Shown here: positions 61,224-64,000 of the stretch, in pieces
How the letters are laid out: each line of letters begins with the position of its first letter
How positions within the stretch are numbered: the first letter of the stretch is position 1
DNA from: JAUWOY01 sp034431315
GTDB taxonomy: Bacteria > Chloroflexota > Anaerolineae > VGOG01
Direction of reading: 5' to 3'
Length of the DNA: 64,000 nucleotides
Assembly: GCA_034431315.1 (NCBI GenBank)
Contig: DAOUDK010000065.1
Location: 1-64,000, forward strand
Notes under the pieces: generated by a model
Seen by the model: only the letters and a program-made list of their open reading frames with translations
Databases searched by the model: none
Told to the model about the DNA's origin: nothing
Position numbers and translations under genes: made by a program

Positions 61224-62327
61224 CTACAGGTCGTACTCCACTCCCAACCCCTCAGCGATCCTCCGCAAATCGGCGACGACCTTGGGATGCAGCGGAATCC
61301 CCTCCCGCCGCCGGCGATCCTCTTCCTCGAACTCCTTCTCCCCGTGGATGTAGATCCGCTCTGCCCCTTTTGCCTTGGCGCTGTTCTTCAGGCGGTGGAT
61401 GATGTCGTCCATGGTAGCTTTGAACTCGTCCAGGGGACGGAAGGCATCAACCCGGATAGCACCGAAGAAGTGGCCCACATCGGCCGGCAGCGGCTTTCCA
61501 TCTGGCGTCTTGGGATAGATGGTGTTGGCATAGCCGGCCCCTGGCAGCACCCCGCTCAGGATGTCCACCAGCAGCACCAAACCGTATCCTTTGTAGCCAC
61601 GAAACAGCTCGCCCTCCCCGCCCAGCGGCAGCAGGCCACCACCAGCGCGGGCCAGCAGATTGTCCAGCACCCGACGGGCGTCGGGGGTGGCCACTCCATG
61701 CTCGTCCGTGGCCCAGCCCAATGGCAATGGCTTGTCCTGTCGGTCGTACACCTCCAGCTTTCCTCGCGGCACAGTGCTGGTGGCCATATCCAGCACGAAG
61801 GGACATTCCTCGCCAGACGGGGCGGCCACGCTGATGGGGTTGGTGCCCAGCATGGCGTCTTTGCCAAAGGTCGGCACCACCAGCACCGCAGCATTGGTCA
61901 TGGAGATGCCGATCATCTCGTGCCCCAGGGCCATCATCGAGTAATAGGCGGCGATGCCGTAGTGGTTGGAATTGCGCACCGCCACGAAGCCAACACCCAC
62001 GTCCTGGGCTTTTTTGATAGCCAGCTTCATGCCTCGCACGCCGACCGGCTGTCCCAGTCCCGCCCCGCCGTCTACCAGGGCCGTGCCGGGGGTCTCGTGC
62101 ACCACCTCGATGTTTGGGCGGGCCAACATCACCCCGTCTCGCAGACCGTCCACGTAGCGCTTCAGGCGGGCCACGCCGTGGGAGTCAATGCCGCGCAGAT
62201 TGGCTGCCACCAGGACGTCAGCAGTCACAACTGCGTCATCGACCGGGACACCCATCTTCTCAAAGACCCGGGCAGAGAAATCGCGCAGAGGATCCGCCCA
62301 AACCTTAACACCTGCTCCTTCGCTCAT
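61224..62327 (-). CDS. Malate/L-lactate dehydrogenase family (Ldh_2/YlbC type)
   Basis: 367 residues. This is the NAD(P)-dependent family that includes sulfolactate, ureidoglycolate and malate dehydrogenases, unrelated to classical LDH. RGIDSHGVARL, FVAVRNSNHYGIAAYY (catalytic His), LGTNPISVAAP and FRGYKGYGLVLLVDILSGVLPGA are seen. ATG 62327 has AAAGGAG eight bases upstream. It is the first of the 2-hydroxyacid genes; a 140-base spacer separates it from DUF1385. Confidence 0.92.
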   Translation of the reverse strand: MSEGAGVKVWADPLRDFSARVFEKMGVPVDDAVVTADVLVAANLRGIDSHGVARLKRYVDGLRDGVMLARPNIEVVHETPGTALVDGGAGLGQPVGVRGMKLAIKKAQDVGVGFVAVRNSNHYGIAAYYSMMALGHEMIGISMTNAAVLVVPTFGKDAMLGTNPISVAAPSGEECPFVLDMATSTVPRGKLEVYDRQDKPLPLGWATDEHGVATPDARRVLDNLLARAGGGLLPLGGEGELFRGYKGYGLVLLVDILSGVLPGAGYANTIYPKTPDGKPLPADVGHFFGAIRVDAFRPLDEFKATMDDIIHRLKNSAKAKGAERIYIHGEKEFEEEDRRRREGIPLHPKVVADLRRIAEGLGVEYDL

Positions 62328-62486
62328 AGTTATCACTCCTTTGTGTGAGATCATGGTCAATACGAGCAAAAGGGGAGCCTTAAACAGCCCCGATGCGGGC
62401 TATCACCGAGTTCCCCCTCAAATCGCTACCGCCATCGTCGGCGAGATCATTCTCGTGCAGCCTCAAAGAAAGCAAACCAGTCCAGA

Positions 62487-63392
62487 TCACCCAGCAACAC
62501 TACCAGTTGGCACCTTCAGGCCCTCGTCCTCGATATCTAACAGGCGCTGCAAAGCGGTTATCGCTACCTCCAGCATTAATTCATCAGGCTCCCGAGTGGT
62601 GAGCCTTTGTAGAGTTACACTGGGCGTGATGACCAATACCCTTATCAGAGGATTGTCCTGGTGGGCAGCGCCGAACTTGATCAGTTCGTAGGCTAGACCA
62701 GCGATGACGGGAATGAGAACCAGGCGCGAGAGGATGCGTAGCACCAGCGTAGGCCGTCCAAACAAAGAGAAAACCAGAATGGCGATCACCGCAAAGAGCA
62801 ATGTGAAGCCGGTGCCACAGCGTGGATGAGCCGTGCTGTAAGCCTTGATAGCATCCGGTTCCAAAGGAGCTCCGTCCTCGTAGGCGTTGATGGTCTTGTG
62901 CTCCGCTCCATGATAGGCGAAGACGCGCTGGATGTCGGGGATGAAGCCGATGGCATAGACATAGATCAGGAAAAAAGCGAGGCGGACCAGCCCTTCGAGG
63001 ATATTGCTGACCAGCGATGAGGCAATGTAGCGATCCACTAGCCCAACCAGGAACAACGGCCCGAGGAGAAAAACACCTATGCCGATTACGAAGGAAAAGG
63101 CCACGGAACCCCAGGCAATCGGCCCGCTGAACTCGATATCTTCCTCTTCCAGGGCCACATCGGCCGAGAAGAGCAGAGCGCGCATGCCCAGGACCAACGT
63201 ATCCCAGAGCATGATTATGCCCCGCAGGAAAGGCAGCTTGACCATCCGCCCGCCGTATATCCTGGCGTTTAGAGGTTTGTTGTGGATGATTATCTCGCCT
63301 GTAGGACTTCGGACGGCCACGGCCATGTGCTTGGCTCCACGCATCATCACCCCTTCGATGACCGCCTGTCCACCGTAGTTGAATTCACTCAC
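62487..63392 (-). CDS. DUF1385 membrane protein
   Basis: 301 residues from GTG 63392, GGAGG seven bases upstream. NYGGQAVIEGVMMRG at the start, several membrane helices (about 95-165 and 200-240), and the central AYHGAEHKTINAYE and STAHPRCGTGF motifs are typical of DUF1385 (YqhQ-like). The histidines and Cys suggest a metal site. Function is unknown; often near prfA/prmC in other genomes. Confidence 0.9.
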   Translation of the reverse strand: MSEFNYGGQAVIEGVMMRGAKHMAVAVRSPTGEIIIHNKPLNARIYGGRMVKLPFLRGIIMLWDTLVLGMRALLFSADVALEEEDIEFSGPIAWGSVAFSFVIGIGVFLLGPLFLVGLVDRYIASSLVSNILEGLVRLAFFLIYVYAIGFIPDIQRVFAYHGAEHKTINAYEDGAPLEPDAIKAYSTAHPRCGTGFTLLFAVIAILVFSLFGRPTLVLRILSRLVLIPVIAGLAYELIKFGAAHQDNPLIRVLVITPSVTLQRLTTREPDELMLEVAITALQRLLDIEDEGLKVPTGSVAG

Positions 63393-63422
63393 TTATCTGC
63401 CTCCAATTCAAAATTGTACCTG

Positions 63423-63451
63423 ATTGTACACCAGACGACGCCAGGTGTCAA
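63423..63451 (-). promoter_or_regulatory. Promoter of the DUF1385 gene
   Basis: TTGACA (63451-63446), 17-base spacer, TACAAT (63428-63423) on the minus strand, 31 bases before the start. Confidence 0.8.
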
Positions 63452-63469
63452 CTTTTGAAGGACACGCCT

Positions 63470-64000
63470 TTATGCTAGACCCAGTTCCCGCATTTTTTCA
63501 TCGGTAGGAACACCCTCCGCCGTCCAGCCTCGCAGTTGGTAATACTCCTCCAGCATGGTCTCCAGATCGGGCAGCACGCCAGCCGCGCTGCCGGTGGGCC
63601 GCGCGTGGGTCAGAAGCCGCCGTGGGAGGGTGTCGTCCGCTCTGGTGACGCCCAGTCGGACGTTGATCATCCGCTTGAGGTTGAACAGCCTCTCCCCGGC
63701 GCGGATGAGGTCGCCGCTGTCCCAATCCCAGCCCATAGCCAGATTCAGCCACTCCACCACCGTCTCCGGCCCCACCAGCCCCTTGATGATGAACTTGCAC
63801 AAACCCAGGGGATTGTAGACGCTCAGGTAGTTCTGGAAGTCGTAGACCACCTGTGCTTTGCCATCGCTGTCCAGACGATCGTGCTCCCCCGCCTGGCCCC
63901 ACTCCTCCCATTCCAGCCCATAGCCCCGCCAATAGGACAGCCCTTCGAGGTGACAGCCGCCCCGGTTGGCGGTAGCGTAGTTGATGGCCATGTCAACAAA
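63470..64000 (-). CDS. Aldehyde:ferredoxin oxidoreductase family, C-terminal part
   Basis: The frame is open to the window end (FVDMAINYATANRGGCHLEG at the edge), so only the last 176 or so residues are present. Seen are ATANRGGCHLEG, NPLGLCKFI (a cluster ligand Cys), LNLAMGWDWD, RLFNLKRMINVRLGVTRADDTLPRRL, all typical of AOR C-terminal domains. The enzyme uses a tungsten-bispyranopterin cofactor and oxidises aldehydes with ferredoxin. The moaC operon elsewhere fits pterin cofactor synthesis. Confidence 0.9.
   Translation of the reverse strand, partial: FVDMAINYATANRGGCHLEGLSYWRGYGLEWEEWGQAGEHDRLDSDGKAQVVYDFQNYLSVYNPLGLCKFIIKGLVGPETVVEWLNLAMGWDWDSGDLIRAGERLFNLKRMINVRLGVTRADDTLPRRLLTHARPTGSAAGVLPDLETMLEEYYQLRGWTAEGVPTDEKMRELGLA

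Overview
The window reads as a chromosomal segment of an uncultured bacterium, most likely a member of the Chloroflexota (Anaerolineae-like). This is an inference from gene content and style: GC-rich coding with clear Shine-Dalgarno sites, right-handed beta-helix and dockerin-type surface proteins, a LysM/SUMF1 lipoprotein with Pro-Thr linkers, an RF2 gene with the +1 programmed frameshift, and a heterodisulfide-reductase/fumarate cluster. Intergenic spaces are full of short inverted repeats. No rRNA, CRISPR array, phage or complete insertion sequence was seen. One tRNA, Arg(TCG), is present.

Layout. 1-3.1 kb: three secreted or surface proteins. 3.2-4.0 kb: tRNA and a RelE/Phd-type toxin-antitoxin pair. 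4-24.8 kb: housekeeping genes (pyruvate kinase, a zinc-ribbon/cold-shock fusion, gyrA, rpoC with a Xer-like recombinase directly in front of it, prfB, ftsY, moaC, a MOSC protein, threonine synthase, fabF, rnc, smc). 24.8-34.9 kb: an anaerobic redox block on the minus strand (fumarate reductase-like flavoprotein and Fe-S subunit, CBS-ACT sensor, two different HdrA proteins, HdrB, HdrC, two-subunit class I fumarase). 35.2-38.4 kb: era, a queuosine-precursor transporter, and a TtuA-TtuB type tRNA thiolation pair.

38.4-48.2 kb is an accessory island. It holds partial duplications of the ttuB/csp locus around a NYN-domain gene, two copies of a roughly 170-nt element that looks like a transcribed structured RNA, a DUF4365 nuclease-like protein, decayed copies of a small gene, a DUF3467 two-gene operon and a protein with five 23-residue repeats.

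48.2-62.3 kb is a long minus-strand run for 2-hydroxyacid metabolism: a malate/lactate dehydrogenase family protein, a PLP aminotransferase, lactate racemase, a GlcF/GlcD-like oxidase, a HAD hydrolase, an acyl-CoA dehydrogenase broken by one TGA, and GTP-type PEP carboxykinase. Between these genes sit repeated small cassettes: a possible toxin-like protein plus a long DUF2283 protein, three times, one with the first gene cut to 35 codons. A fourth cassette pairs an unclassified DNA-binding-like small protein with a short DUF2283 protein. In several cases the cassette overlaps the next metabolic gene by a TGATG junction. The window closes with DUF1385 and the C-terminus of an aldehyde:ferredoxin oxidoreductase-like protein.

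Recurrent themes. (1) Several genes (xer-rpoC, smc, csp) have a near-consensus promoter followed by an intrinsic-terminator hairpin before the start codon, suggesting attenuated leaders. (2) Short intergenic-type repeats lie in frame inside essential-looking genes (hdrA, PEP carboxykinase). (3) TTG and GTG starts and 1-4-base overlaps are common.
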